DNA of 64,000 bases from Bretschneidera sinensis (taxonomy: Eukaryota > Streptophyta > Magnoliopsida > Brassicales > Akaniaceae): NCBI GenBank assembly GCA_023935145.1, contig CM043698.1, positions 80,928,001 to 80,992,000 on the forward strand. Direction: 5' to 3'. Below the pieces are notes generated by a model. That model did not search any database. It was not told where the DNA came from and saw only the letters and a program-made list of their open reading frames with translations. Position numbers and translations under genes: made by a program. Numbering within the stretch: position 1 is the first letter of the stretch; the number at the start of each line of letters is the position of its first letter. Below, piece after piece: positions 22,336 to 34,300 of this stretch.

Positions 22336-22536
22336 TTAAGGTGCCAAATGTTGTAAATTTCCATGCAACTGACACTTACAACATTTTTTCACATAATTAC
22401 AACTTTCAATCTCAATGCTAATATAGTAATAATCTATATGGAGGATCTTTCTAGCCAACATTCTCCCATTTATGTGCGGATCTCTGGTACCTTTATATAC
22501 TTCCATCATGATTTTGTCAATAGTGTTTTCATCCAC
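22336..22536 (-). pseudogene. Tat element integrase zinc-binding domain
   Basis: Minus-strand 66-codon segment with the conserved text DPHINGRMLARKILHIDYYY and then CCKCQLHGNL. These are the second part of the HHCC zinc domain that precedes the Gypsy integrase core. A stop separates it from the core at 22333-22335. Confidence 0.75.
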
Positions 22537-22799
22537 ACAAAGTAGTTGGATCCCATTAAATGATCTCTTATATAGTCTCCCACCACAAATGACAAACTAG
22601 GATGTCAATGACTGTATCGTCCATCTATCTCTTTTTTCACTATTGGCCAAGAATTCTCCCTTTTGCAAGAAATTTCGAATGTCAATATACTAGGGTAAAC
22701 CATCAGATGATCGAGCTTGGATCTCAATAGTTGAGCAACAAGTCGATTCATCCTTTTGCTAGACCACTAATGAAATTGCCTAAACCCCTTCAGGTATCT

Positions 22800-23190
22800 C
22801 CAACATTGAAGCTAGAGTACCCATTGCATCGATGAACTAATTATGAGCCCAAGGAAAGTAAGTGAATGACACCTTATCGAAGCACTAGTCTAGATTTTCA
22901 AGGAGGCTCTGATAAAGTTTCATTCTCTCATCTTTGGTTTTCCACTTTCCTCGGGATTGTACAATGACTAAAGAGGAATCTCCATACACTGTGACCTTTT
23001 TTGCCTCAATCTTAGCGAGTGCTTCTAAACCAGCAATGCAAGCCTCATACTTGGTTATAATTTTAGTGGACTCAAAATTCAACCTAATTGACATGGTTGT
23101 AATGATTCCTTCTGGAGAAACTAACACTTCTCTGATCCCAAAACCTTTCTAATTAGATGCCCCATCGAAATGCATCTTCTACTCACAGCT
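22800..23190 (-). pseudogene. Second (archaeal-type) RNase H of the Tat element
   Basis: On the minus strand the text HFDGASN, TKYEACIAGLEAL, TVYGDSSLVI and FIDAMGTLASM shows the four acidic positions of an RNase H fold (D, E, D, D). The open core is 23127-22885, with stops on either side. It lies between the polymerase-linked RNase H and integrase. A second RNase H of archaeal type in this position is a known hallmark of the Tat lineage. Confidence 0.78.
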
Positions 23191-23399
23191 TTTGAATTTC
23201 AGAATTTCTTCATCTAGAAAGTTGAATTCTTTAACCTCATCTTTGCCTCTTGGGAAATTTGACAAGAAATCTTAAATTACCCCTCCCTTGACTACCTTCT
23301 GGGTCACATACTGAAGATCAAATTAGGAGAAAATGACCATCCACTTGATCACCTCCCAATCAAGGTCGAGGTTTCAAATAGATGCTTCAGAGGGTCCAG

Positions 23400-24435
23400 A
23401 CGAGATATCACTATCATAGAGAAAAACCAAAAATAATGTCAAAGTTTCCTGGCAGTCCAAACGAGAGCAAGAAAGATCTTTTCTACTCAAGAATAGCTCA
23501 ACTTATAAGCCACAAGTTTCTTACTGAGACACTAAATGGCCCTTTCTTTTCTATCTTCATCTTCTTGAGCTAATATAGGCCCCCATAGAGGTGATAATGA
23601 TAGACAACTACAACAAAAGTTGAGCACCATGGTTTGTTGGGATTAACACAGGGGGTTCTTGAGATAGTCTTTGATCTTCTCAAAGGCTTCTTGATACTAT
23701 TCACTCCACACTACTAGTTGGTCTTTTCTGAGTAGCTTGAAAATGAGCTCACAGGTATGGGTAAGCTTGGCAATAAATATGTTGATCTGCTAAAGCATTC
23801 CCAAAAAATCCTCTAACCTCTTTCTCTGTTTTCGGTGCTGACATTTTAAGAATTTTTGTCACTTTTTTGGGGTCTACCTCAATCCCTCTCTCACTCTCTA
23901 TGAAACCCAAAAGATTACCAGTAACGACTCCAAAAGTTCACTTTTTAGGATTCAAACATAGCTTATACTTCTGAATTTTATCAAAGAACTTTAGGAGGGC
24001 ATCCAAATGTCTTTCTCTACTTTCGAACTTGACAATCATATCATTCATATAAATCTCCACTTCCCTTTGGATTATTTCATGCAACAGAGTGGTGGCCATC
24101 CTCTAATTAGTTGCCCCGGCATTCTTGAGCCAGAATGGCATGACTGTACGAAAAAAATCTCCTTACTAAGTAATGAATGTAGTTTTCTCCCTGCCTTCCG
24201 GTGCTGTGAGAATCTGATTATAAGCATAGTAGCCATCCATAAATGACAAATGAGTATTATTAGCAGTATTATCGAAAAAGGTATCTATGTGAGACAAAGG
24301 GAAGTCATCTTTAGGGCTGGCTAGATTCAGGTCCCTGTAATCCACACATACCTTGTCCTTTCCGTCCTTCGGCACTGCTACCACATTTTTTACCCATTGA
24401 GGATACTCTGAAACCATTGAGAAACCAGCTTGCAA
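23400..24435 (-). pseudogene. Tat element reverse transcriptase and first RNase H
   Basis: The open part 24435-24166 gives AGFSMVSEYPQWVKNVVAVP, VCVDYRDLNLASPKDDFPL and FMDGYYAYNQI, conserved blocks of Gypsy reverse transcriptase with one active-site Asp (FMDG). Beyond a stop the sequence continues with MPFWLKNAGAT and the catalytic loop, which reads YMND in place of YVDD. Then come TFGVVTGNLLGF and APKTEKEVRGFLG (connection) and a badly decayed RNase H. The Asp-to-Asn change in the loop and many stops show that it is dead. Confidence 0.85.
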
Positions 24436-24782
24436 CTACTTGATGATATCTTTTCTGATCTTAATAACTCAATCGGCTCTCATTCTTCTCAAATTTTGAT
24501 TGACTGGCTTGGTATCTGGGTTTAAAAGGATATTATGTTGTACAATCTTTGGATTGATAATGGGCATATCCTCATATGACCAAGAAAATACATCTTTTTA
24601 ATCATGTAAAAGTTTTATTAAATTTTGACTTTCTTTTTCAGATAATGTTGAGGTAATGTGAATTTCTTGTGGATTTTCATTAGTGCATAGATTAATGACT
24701 CAAGTTACTTCCATTTTAGGTTGGGTCATGCTTTCTTTTTCATTTTCAACTATCTCAACAATCTCTTTTGATAAAAAAAGAG

Positions 24783-25880
24783 CTATTGACTAATTTCACT
24801 TAAGATTTTCCCCTCACATAAAGAAGATTTAAAGTACTCAAAATCATTCATCATTTCATTAAATTTGTTGGCAAGTATATCACTAGACTCAGGAAAAAGG
24901 TTAGGGACATCATTTTCCTGCTCACCTTGGATTGTGCTACAAAGAGGGAAAGAAAGGGATGCTTGTTTTGGTCCTTGATTGTTGTTGGTGCACTTATCGA
25001 TCGGCTTGATCAACATACTCAGATCAAAACCACTCGCATAGCCTTATCTCATCATTAGAATGCCTATGGCTTCACTATCTAGGTTCTCGATCTAATTGCT
25101 TGTCTACGGTGCTTCTTTGTTTTTTATGGTTAATTTCTTCTTAGAAAACTCGAGATTGAAGAAAATTTTGAATCTTGATTGCCTTTTTTGAGTTCTCTTG
25201 TTCATCTATGGCTCAGGGAATCCACAATAAAAGAAGTCTTCCCATTCTTTTAGGAAGTACCCATTTAAAGTTAAGTGAGACTTGCCCTTTGTCTTCTTGT
25301 TGTTACTGAGTTCATAACCTAAGGCTTGCCTTCCAAACTTTTGTTTGAAGTTTAGAAATTCTTTCACTCCTTGACCATATTTACCTAGACTTACTGTGTA
25401 GCTTATCCCTTTCATTATATGAAAAAATTTTGAGCTAATGTAATGGTTGGCTTCTACTGTGTCGATCACTATCACTTCTTCGAAAGTAAAGTCATGTAGT
25501 TCTTTTTTTTTCTGCTTGAATGCCAAACACCGGGGCAATACCAACTTCATCCCCTTACAAGGTTATGACTTGGTTTCCAACTCTGTATTTTAGCTTATGA
25601 TAAAATATAGATGGTATTGCCTCTAGGCTATAGAGCCATGGCCTAACCAGTAGCATATTAAAAAAAAGCAATGATATATATGACATTAAAGTCAATAACT
25701 ATATCATCCATACTTAACTTACACCTCAATTTCATTGTCCTGACTATCATGCACTTATATTATTGTAGGCTCAGACTATTTGACTACATGGTTGGAAATC
25801 ATTTGGCTCAAGCCCTAAGATTTGGGTTTTCCGTTAGGTCAAGATGTTTGCTGATCCATTATTCACCAACGTCGTAAGTG
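24783..25880 (-). pseudogene. Tat element protease and spacer
   Basis: Minus-strand fragments. Near 25850-25870 a NNGSANIL motif stands where the aspartic protease has DNGSA (Asp changed to Asn). Downstream, near 25560-25650, is RPWLYSLEAIPS, the usual protease C-terminal part. The 114-codon segment 25550-25206 reads a spacer (VIVIDTVEAN, GYFLKEWEDFF) normally found between protease and reverse transcriptase. The 25016-24783 segment is acidic and unassigned. Frameshifts and stops separate all pieces. Confidence 0.65.
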
Positions 25881-25899
25881 CCTTTTTCTCCTGACATTT

Positions 25900-27217
25900 T
25901 GTTGTCAGATATAGTGTACTGTTATGAGTTCTTTCACATGGTGGGAATCAATGTCACCAAAATTCATATATGGGCTTCCCTTTTTCGATACGTCAAGTAA
26001 CACTAGAAGGTCATTGGGGTAAGTGCTTGAGGGAATTTCCAATTCACCCAAATGTTCTGGCACAGCCTGCTGGTGTTTCTTCGAGGACATGAACAACCCC
26101 TAGATGAAGATATTGGCATACATTTTCTTAAGTTATCTTAACAGTGAGTCTTCTTCCTCTTCTTTCTCTTTCTCTTTCTTTGATGTCACTCTATCTTCAT
26201 CTCTTACTCCTTTTCTTAGATTGTCAGCTTCTAGGTGAGGTAGCTTAAAATGTCGGCCACCTTGAGTTAGGTAATTCACCTCTTCTTCAATTTCACTATT
26301 GTTACCCTACATGGTTTAGCCTTTCTATTTCACTGTTGTAATCGCTTTGTCACCATTTCCTTCACTAACTGACCTATTCCTAACCCTGATTATTGTGTTC
26401 GTCATACTATTTTCCCCCATTAGATCTGTCAGTATTTTTCCCACCACTGCCTTTCGGTCATCTTCGCTGCCACTGTCCCAAATTTTGTTGACCAAAACCC
26501 CACTGTATTTGAAGTTCCTGAGGCACTCTAGGGTAAGGATAGGTTTGTTTTTAAGGTAGTATTTAGGTTTTATTTGGGGCTGTGTTTTGTTATTGTGGTG
26601 ACCAAGGTGGAGGGATCAAAAGCAGTGGATGAGTCATCAATCATATTTAGGAAGTTTAGTGGGGCTACGTTACGATAATTTGGCATATCGTTTTTGGCTA
26701 CTTAGGGCGGCACTAAACTATTACCAATGAGGTCTTGGATTTCATTTTTCATTGACACCCATCAGTATCATGACCGACTGATTGGTGGATGTGTCAGTAT
26801 TTGGAAATATCCCAAATATGGTGGAACTAGGTTAGACAAAAGTCTTGCTGGCAATGGCAGATTTTATCTTTTTTGGTGAGTTTTGAAAGGGCTTGAGACA
26901 AACTCATCCCAAGAGGTGTGAAGTCTTTAGGAGCCTCTATTCTTCCTTTTAGGATTAATCCTATGTTGAGTCAAGTTTTGGAATCGGTTAGACTGGCTAT
27001 AGCCACAATTATTTCGCTACTGGGTCTTGAGGAGTATTTCGCCCATATACTTGATTGCACATTGTGTATTTAGACAAAACTCACTTCACTGTTCTTAGCA
27101 CACTACTGCTAGCAACATTCTTCTTCATAAACCTTCCAACATTCTTCTCAATCTTCCCTTTGAAGATGGCATCCTCTACTTGAGTGCCAGAGCCAATCAA
27201 TTATTCGAAATTGGGGA
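25900..27217 (-). pseudogene. Tat element gag remnants
   Basis: Heavily decayed. The segment 26096-25905 contains GELEIPSSTYPNDLLVLLDV, text seen near the gag-protease boundary of Tat elements. Around 26730-26800 a KNEIQDLI block and neighbouring residues match the gag zinc-knuckle region (HGHDT in another frame). The rest up to 27217 has gag-like composition but no intact domain. The right end is cut by the Tekay 5' LTR. Confidence 0.55.
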
Positions 27218-28687
27218 TGGTGTAAAACCAGTACCCTTAAAACAAGGGTAACGAGGTAATTTAATTTTATATTGAATTAAATTATGCATACATGAAAGAT
27301 TGACTATCAAATTTGATATAATTTTGAAAGATAACTGTGAGAATTTTATTGAAAAAGTTTTTAAAAAAAAAATTGAAGAAGAAAGTACTGAAAATTATGA
27401 AATTTGAAGTTGAAATGAAATAATTTTGAAGAAAAATGTGAAATGAGGTTGAAGAAAATAATTAGAAAAGTTGATAGAAGAAAATTTAATTTTATAATTT
27501 TTTTTGGAAGAAAGAAAAGATGAAAAATTGATTTTAAAGGAGGAATGGCAAAATTGTAATTAAGTATTGGCAAAACTGTAAATTTTAAATGCTAAAAAAC
27601 CGATGGCAGAATCCTATATAACCGATGGTAAACCTGTAAATTTTAAACAGTGGTAGAATCATAAATAAATGGTGGTAAAACTGTAAATTTTAAATGATAA
27701 AAAAATGAAGCGACTAGAACGTGAAGGCGTCATAACGTTCACGAGAAACAATTTGATTTAAGTAAAAAATTTATAACATTAAATATTAATTAAGAATAAA
27801 ATAATAATATATAATTTTTTTTAAAATGGTGAAGATATGTTCACGTAAAGTGACCTTCAGATAAAATTTTGTAAATAATATTTATTAAAAAAAATTGGAC
27901 AATGCTTTAAAATGTCTCTGAAGCCATCATAGACTTCATTTTTATGCCAAAGCCTATTTCTTTGTTTGGTTCTCCCTTTTTTCTTCAAATCAAATTATTT
28001 AGCAAAACTTTATACAGAAATTTCTCTAATATTTTAGATAATTGTAGTTATCCAATTTCAACACCAAGATTTCATTATTTTTGGGTATTGGTGGTCATCA
28101 ATCTTAAGAAATTACTGAAAGGATCAGGAAAGGCAATGAGGTGATCCACGGATAGCTTTAAGTGCTATATAGTAAGTTAGATTTACTTTTAGTAATCAAG
28201 ATAAATATGAAATATAAAATGATGATATTTGAATTAATTATTGAATTATAATGATTGGATGATATATGATAGTTGGTTGGTTGATAATATGTGAATACTT
28301 GATATGTTAAAATTTATAATATGTAGCAATATTGATGAAATATTTACTGAAAGGATAAATGAAATTATTGAAATCTATGATTGATAATTTGATGTGATAT
28401 ATGAAGAGATAATTTAATATGTATATGATAAAATAATAATTTTGAGAAAGAGATAGTTGAATTGAATACTTTGATGTATGTTTACTTGCATGTTATTGTT
28501 CATATGCATAGAAGGAAAATCAAGAAGGTAGCTGGTCTAGCTGAGAAGAAGACTATGAAGGTAGCTGGTGTGGCTAAAACATGTCAACAGGTGAGAAGAC
28601 GTTCCCAGATGATAATATGAGATGATGAGATGATGTGATGAAAAAGAAAGAAAGAAAGATGGTTTACATGCATCCATTTATTTATTT

Positions 28688-29620
28688 TGTTGGTATTTGT
28701 CTAAGGTTTACACATGGTTAAGGTTTAAACAAAAAGGTGGAAGAGTGAAGTTCAGCATGTTAAAGGAGTGCACATAAGTGTGCACGACACTTTGGAGCAA
28801 GGCAAAGGAAGGCACACTAGTGTGTGCGCTTCAGTACACAAGTTGAAAAATGTGTTGCGCACAGCTAGGAGAGAGCCAGCATCAGTGTGCGCTGCACCTC
28901 TCCCTCACCAGTGCCACACCACCCAGTAAGTGATGAAAAGGGTGTTTGCCTAGCGCTGCACTGCTCTTTTTTCAGTGTCTAGGCGCTAGGCACACTGATG
29001 CACACATGGACAGCTTGTTTCAGCCTCTTGTTAAGTGCATGAGTACAAGGTTAAAACACACAGCATCACTTAGGATTGATGGAGGGCCATGGTTGATTGG
29101 TCATCAAGATCTAAGGGTAGAGAATGACACACAAGATTGGACAAGAAGTGATGCACTATATAAAGGGTCACCTAGGTTCAATCTCAAAGGTGTGATAACA
29201 CAAGTAAGATGTAATGTAACTTGTGAGACATGTGTGTGAATGAGAGAATTGTGTGAGAGTGCAAAGACACAGACATACAAGAGGGACTCATTAGAGAGGC
29301 TGGTTGTAAAGAAGAGAGAGTAGTATAGAATTAATAGAAATCATTATAATAGGTCTATCACTTTCTTGTTCTTTTCTTGGTTTCTTTAAGAACTTAACGT
29401 TTCTTGGAGAGGGTTGCTGAATTGTAAAGAACCATTGATTTAGTGCAGAGAGTTCAGAGGAACTCACGGGGACGTAGGCACATTGCCGAACCTCGATAAC
29501 AAATTGCTTGTGTTCTTTTATTTCTTGCTTTTGATTGTTGTATTTCTTTCTACAAGTCATTCTAGACTTGGGTGTTTGGAAGATCACCACATGGGCATCT
29601 TATCAAGGTGATTTCCAACA
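28688..29620 (+). mobile_element. Solo LTR of the Copia-1/Copia-2 family
   Basis: It begins TGTTGGTATTTGTCTAAGG and ends GATTTCCAACA, like the LTRs of Copia-1 and Copia-2. It is flanked by perfect TSDs TATTT (28683-28687 and 29621-29625). No primer site or internal sequence follows, so it is a solo LTR left by recombination between the two LTRs of one element. The other Tekay LTR (near 36395) shows the uninterrupted target. Confidence 0.93.
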
Positions 29621-30181
29621 TATTTAAATATTTTACTGTTGTTAATTGAGATGCTAAAGCATCAGCCTTGATTATGAAATGATGAATAGACAAATGAGCC
29701 TCATAGTGAGACAAATATATTGAGCAAGAAATTTAAATGGTGATATGATAAAGAAAATATTATTGATTGATTGTACGATGTGAACCTCATAACAAGGTAA
29801 ATAATGATATTGAACTAAGAATCTTAAACCGATTAAATATATGAGAATAAAATTGATACAATTGGTATACGAGATATATTTATTGAAAGATGATATCTTG
29901 ATGATTGAATTATTATAAACTGAGTACTTATAGTAAATTTAATTCACTAAGCTTGTGAAACTCACTCATTATTGTTGAAATATTTCAAGAAATGGGCAAG
30001 ATGGGTAGATAGTTGTGTAGATACTCAAAATAGTTGATTACTTTAAGTAAGTCATATAGTTAGCATCCTCAGAATTGGGAAAGAAAATTTTGAAAGTTTG
30101 TAAATATTCATGCATTTTAATACATTTGTTTTTGACAAAACAAAGATGTTATATCTCCTTTGAAAAAAATTGAGGACTTGA

Positions 30182-30199
30182 TGTGTGTGTGTGTGTGTG

Positions 30200-30261
<62 letters not shown>
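30182..30261. repeat. (TG)n(TA)n microsatellite
   Basis: About 9 TG units followed by a short spacer and roughly 27 TA units, inside the Tekay 5' LTR. The other LTR has only a short tatatata at the matching place (about 36978), so the array expanded after insertion. Confidence 0.95.
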
Positions 30262-30266
<5 letters not shown>

Positions 30267-30374
30267 CAGTAGATGTATATTTTTATATTGTTTCATATAT
30301 GTGTCGTATTGGGATTTCAAAACATGATAATTCCATCTCGAGAGTGGCCAACTTGGGATGGGTCATTACAATTT

Positions 30375-30386
30375 TCGTATCAGAGC
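30375..30386 (+). other. Primer-binding site of the Tekay element
   Basis: Reads tcgtatcagagc, one change from the initiator-Met site TGGTATCAGAGC. It is four bases after the LTR end. The copies at 37100-37111 and 39335-39346 are unchanged. Confidence 0.8.
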
Positions 30387-30456
30387 ATTTGGTTTTATGA
30401 TTCTGTAGATTGCATAAAATGTAAAAAAGAGGAAGATTAAAATAAATTATATTTTA

Positions 30457-31600
30457 ATGCAGAGTATGAGGATGCCGTGTGGACGTAATATACCTAGAGG
30501 TAGAGTGATGAATCAGAGAGAATGTGGTAGGCCCCCAGTATTTAGTATAGCTGAGGCTGAGATGGAGGTCAAGTTTATGGTTCCTGCAAGGGAACAAATT
30601 GTTAATACAGCTAGCACTAGTAGGGGTGTGAGAGAATCTATTGTTGGGAGAGATGAGCTAGTGTTAGGAGAGATGAGCTGAGAGAGAATTTTGAATGATA
30701 GGAGGATATTTTTCCTATGCTGAGTATAGATGTAGATAGACCATTAACTTGGAATAGGTTTAAGAAGGCTTGCTTTGATAAATATTTTCCTTATACTTTT
30801 AGAGCACAATAAGAGAGAGATTTTATTCACTTAAGGCAAAATATGTTGATTGTGGCTCAGTATGATAGTAGATTTGTGGCTTTGTCGAAGTATGTGCTGG
30901 AATTGGTGGACACAGAGGAGAAGAAGTGTAAAAGATTCTTGGATGGATTACATTATGATATCAGATTAGAATTATCTTATATAAGACATATGAATTATGC
31001 TAAATTTGTGGATACAACATTTTAGATTGAGAAAGATGTGATGGAGTTTAAGGGAAGGAAAGAGTTGTTCAAGTGGCCTAGATAAGAGGAATCTAGAGGT
31101 GGGGGTAGTATGAGTGTGCAGGATGGGATACCACCACAAAGGGGGAGTTCCTATTCACAGGGATCTATGATGCAGAGTCAGAGGCAAACATAATCTATAG
31201 CTTCTATAGTTCAGAGTTTAGTTAGTGGGACCTCTAGATTTGGGAGACACGTTATGGGAGCTAAAGGTTATGGTAGAGAAGTGAATGTGCCACATAGAGG
31301 AGGTGGTAGTATGATTTTTGATAATGAGACCAGAGCTTGCTATAGGTGTAATCAAATAGGACATTTAGCCAGTATTGTCCTACTTTGATGTGCATTGTAT
31401 GTGGAGAGGGTAGACATATTAGTGTTGATTATCCAATGGGGAGATCTGTTGAGGTTAGTACTGAAGGTATTGGGAGGAGATAGATGGAGAAAGGTGGTAG
31501 ATCAGGGAGTATATGGGGCAGAGGTAGAAGACCAGTAGCTGAGAGGGGATGAGGTAGTCAATCATAACCCAAAGATAGCAGAGTTTAAGTTTTGACCCAA
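30457..31600 (+). pseudogene. Tekay element gag
   Basis: The frame starts near 30457-30469 (MRMPCGRNIPRGR) and is broken by stops at about 30680 and further on. Recognisable gag text includes LTWNRFKKACFDKYFP (about 30747-30795). The open piece 30843-31025 follows (VAQYDSRFVALSKYV, KRFLDGLHYDIR). A zinc knuckle start CYRCNQIGHLA occurs near 31335, after which the frame shifts. Gag forms the particle. The copy is inactive. The first 190 bases occur again at 37196 and 39430. Confidence 0.78.
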
Positions 31601-31630
31601 TAGGAGGCATAAGCTACTCTTGATGTTGTT

Positions 31631-31885
31631 ATGGGTATAATATTTATTCTTAATAGACCTGCTAGATTATTGATTGATCCTAGTGCAACTCATTCTTCTG
31701 CTTCTAGTGTTTTTATGAAGTTTGTTGATGCTTATGTTAGTCCTTTGATGCATGCTGTTACTGTTGAGGTTCTTATTGGGGATAAGGTTATTATTATGAC
31801 TATTTATCGAGGTTATGTAATCTGTATGGCTGACAGAGAGTTTAAAGTTGATTTGTTACCTTTAGATATGATAGACTTTTATTGA
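31631..31885 (+). pseudogene. Tekay element aspartic protease
   Basis: Open 84-codon piece. The active-site text reads RLLIDPSATHSS, where chromoviruses typically have DxGATHSF: the catalytic Asp is kept but the following Ser/Gly positions are altered. It ends with VDLLPLDMIDFY, the usual block before the link to reverse transcriptase. Confidence 0.78.
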
Positions 31886-31914
31886 TGAATTTGTTGTCTG
31901 CATATCATGCTTGA

Positions 31915-32980
31915 GTGGATTGTTTTAAGAAGAATGTGGTGTTCAGGATACTTGGACAAGAGGAATTTAATTTTCAGGGAGAACATAAGATACTTGTAAA
32001 CTATCTTATTTCTACCCTAACTGCTACTAGATGGTTAAGGAAGGGTCGTGAGGGGTATTTGGCATATATGGTAGATTCTAGAAAAGAGACTAGGAAGGTA
32101 GAAGAAATCTTAGTGGTGAAAGATTTTCTTGATGTGTTTCTTGAAGAGTTGTATGGTTTGCCTCCCAGCAAGGAGATTGAACTTTTTGTTGATGTAATTA
32201 TGGGTTCAGCACCCATATCTGTAGTACTTTATAGAATGGTACCACTTGATTTGAGAGAGTTGAAAGCTTAACTTCAGGAGTTGTTAGACAATCAATTTAT
32301 TCGATCTAGTGTGTCACCTTGGGGAGCCCCTGTGTTGTTTATGAAGAAGAATGACAGAACGATGAGATTATGCATTGATTATAGATAGATGAATAAGATC
32401 ACCATCAAGAATAAATATTCTTTGCCTAGAATAGATGATTTATTTGAGCAGATACAGGGAGTGAGAGTGTTCTCTAAGATAGACTTGAGATCAGGTTATC
32501 ACTAGTTGAGGATAAAGAAGGGTGACGTGCCTAAGACTACTTTTAGGACACGTTAAGGCCATCATGAGCTCCTTGTGATGCCATTTAGGTTGAGTAATGC
32601 TCCTGCATCATTTATGGATATGATAAATCGGGTGTTTAAACCATTCTTGGATAGATTTGTGGTTATGTTTATTGATGATATCCTGGTGTATTCCAAGAAT
32701 GAAGATGAACATATAAAACATTTAGAGAAAGTGTTGGAAATTCTAAGGAGAAAAAGATTGTATGAAAAATTCTTTAAAAGTGAGTTTTGGTTGAATGAAG
32801 TATCTTTCTTAGGGCATGTTGTGTCCATAGAAGGTATTGCAGTTGACCCACAGAAGGTAGAGGTAGTGTTAAGTTAGGAGAGACCGACTAAAGTGACTGA
32901 GATTAGAAGTTTCTTGGGGTTGGCTGGTATTATAGAGGATTCATTCATAATTTTTCTATTATTGTAGTACCACTGATTAG
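31915..32980 (+). pseudogene. Tekay element reverse transcriptase
   Basis: Pieces in one frame separated by stops. They include [54 protein letters not shown] (first catalytic Asp), [17 protein letters not shown] and [13 protein letters not shown] (catalytic FIDD, both Asp kept). Then [18 protein letters not shown] and RSFLGLAG follow. At least five stop codons lie between 32270 and 32880 (for example at 32386, 32503, 32554 and 32874). The polymerase core residues are still readable although translation is not possible. Confidence 0.87.
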
Positions 32981-33600
32981 ATTGACCAGAAAAGAGGTAA
33001 AGTTTGTGTGGTCAGAGGAGTGTAAGAAGAGTTTTCAATTGTTAAAAGAGAAATTGACTACTACCCTGGTTTTATTGCTTCCTTCTGATGATGATGGATT
33101 TGTGGTGTATAGTGATGCGTCGAATCAGAGATTATGATGTGTGTTGATGCAATATGGGAGAGTTGTAGCCTATTCTTCTAGGTAATTGAAGAACCATAAG
33201 AAAAATTACTCGACCCATGATTTAGAGTTAGCTACCATAATATTTAGACTTGGAAACATCATCTGTATGGAGCCACTTATGAGATTTTCACTGATCATAA
33301 GAGTTTGACCTATTTACTTACCTAGAGGGAGTTGAATTTGAGGCAAATGAGGTAGAAAAAGTTGATTAGTGACTATGGTTGTACAATTCACTACCATCCA
33401 AGAAAGGCGAATGTATTAGCTGATGCACTATGTAGGAAGTCTAAAAGTAGATTAGTTGCTTTAGAAAGTCATAATGTGAATTTGATGGTAAAACTGAGAG
33501 AGATAAGAATGAAGCTGAGTATCAGTGATAAAGGTGTATTGATGGCAAATATGATGATACAGTCTTCTATTGTTGATCATTTGTTAGAGATGTAGGGCAA
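32981..33600 (+). pseudogene. Tekay element RNase H
   Basis: Continues from the reverse transcriptase in shifting frames. GFVVYSDASNQRL (first Asp) lies near 33100, STHDLELA (Glu) near 33210 and FTDHKSLTYL-like text near 33285. The open piece 33362-33595 follows (YHPRKANVLADALCRKS, where ADAL carries the last Asp). The order and spacing are as in Gypsy RNase H. Frameshifts and stops make it inactive. Confidence 0.8.
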
Positions 33601-33631
33601 AGATAAGGGGATATAGAAGATTAGACAGGAG

Positions 33632-34300
33632 GTGTTGAGTGGGAAGCAGACTGAGTTCAGAATCAAAGATGATGGAATGGTGGTATTAGGACATAGAATT
33701 TGTGTTCCCAATTATGTTGAGATGAGAAAGGAGATATTGAGAGAGACTCATGATTTTATGTATTCTATGCACCCATGTACTAATAAAATGTATAGGGGAT
33801 TAAGACAGAATTAGTGGTGGTCGGGAATGAAGAGGAATGTAGTTGACTACATTTTTAGATGTTTGATTTGTCAGCAGGTAAAGTCTGAGAATAGACATAC
33901 AGCAGGTTTATTACAACCTCTTCCAGAGCCTGAATGGCTATGGGAGAATGTTAGTATGGATTTTTTTTGGGCTTCCCTGTACTCAGAGGGGACATGATAC
34001 TGTGTGGGTGATTGTAGATAGACTTTTTAAGTCTTCGCTTTTCCTTTCTATTAAGACTATATGGAGTCCTGAAAAGTTAGCTAAGTTGTGTGTAGTAGAG
34101 ATAGTGAGATTACATGGGGTACCTTTGAGCATTATATTATATAGAGATTCTAGATTTACTTCTAGATTTTGAAGGGGTTTTTAGAAAGCTATGGGTACAC
34201 AGTTGCAGTTTAGTACAAATTTTTATCCTCAAATTGATGGACAGACAGAGAAGATTTTAGAATACTAGAAGATATGTTGAAGGCAAGTGTATTGAGTTTC
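33632..34300 (+). pseudogene. Tekay element integrase
   Basis: The zinc domain is visible as H...H (THDFMYSMHPCTNK) and C..C (RCLICQQVK). The core follows, with MDFFWASL (first Asp, near 33955) and a frame change at a T-run. Then come YRDSRFTSRF (second Asp, near 34140) and DGQTEKI (Glu region, near 34240). Stops occur throughout. Integrase of this lineage carries a C-terminal targeting domain, which follows. Confidence 0.82.

Larger units (their letters stand above)
15171..27217 (-). mobile_element. Decayed Tat-lineage Gypsy element, split by an Athila insertion
   Basis: On the minus strand, from about 27.2 kb down to 15.2 kb (excluding 15834-21799), the order is gag remnants, protease, reverse transcriptase, RNase H, a second RNase H, integrase zinc-binding domain, integrase core and integrase C-terminus. 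The 3' noncoding tail keeps recognisable Tat text around 15240-15430. Two RNase H-like domains together mark the Tat lineage. All frames have many stops and shifts. The right end is cut at 27217 by the LTR of the Tekay element; no LTR of this element was recognised. Confidence 0.8.
27218..30370 (+). repeat. 5' LTR of the Tekay element, interrupted by a solo LTR
   Basis: Starts TGGTGTAAAACCAG (the start could also be TG at 27221) and ends gggatgggtcattaca. It aligns with 35033-37095, for example gaggtaatttaattttat, gacttcatttttatgccaaagc and gaaggtagctgg. The Copia solo LTR plus its TSD (28688-29625) splits it. Without the insertion the LTR is about 2.2 kb. A (TG)n(TA)n microsatellite lies near its 3' end and is absent from the partner. 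Confidence 0.83.
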
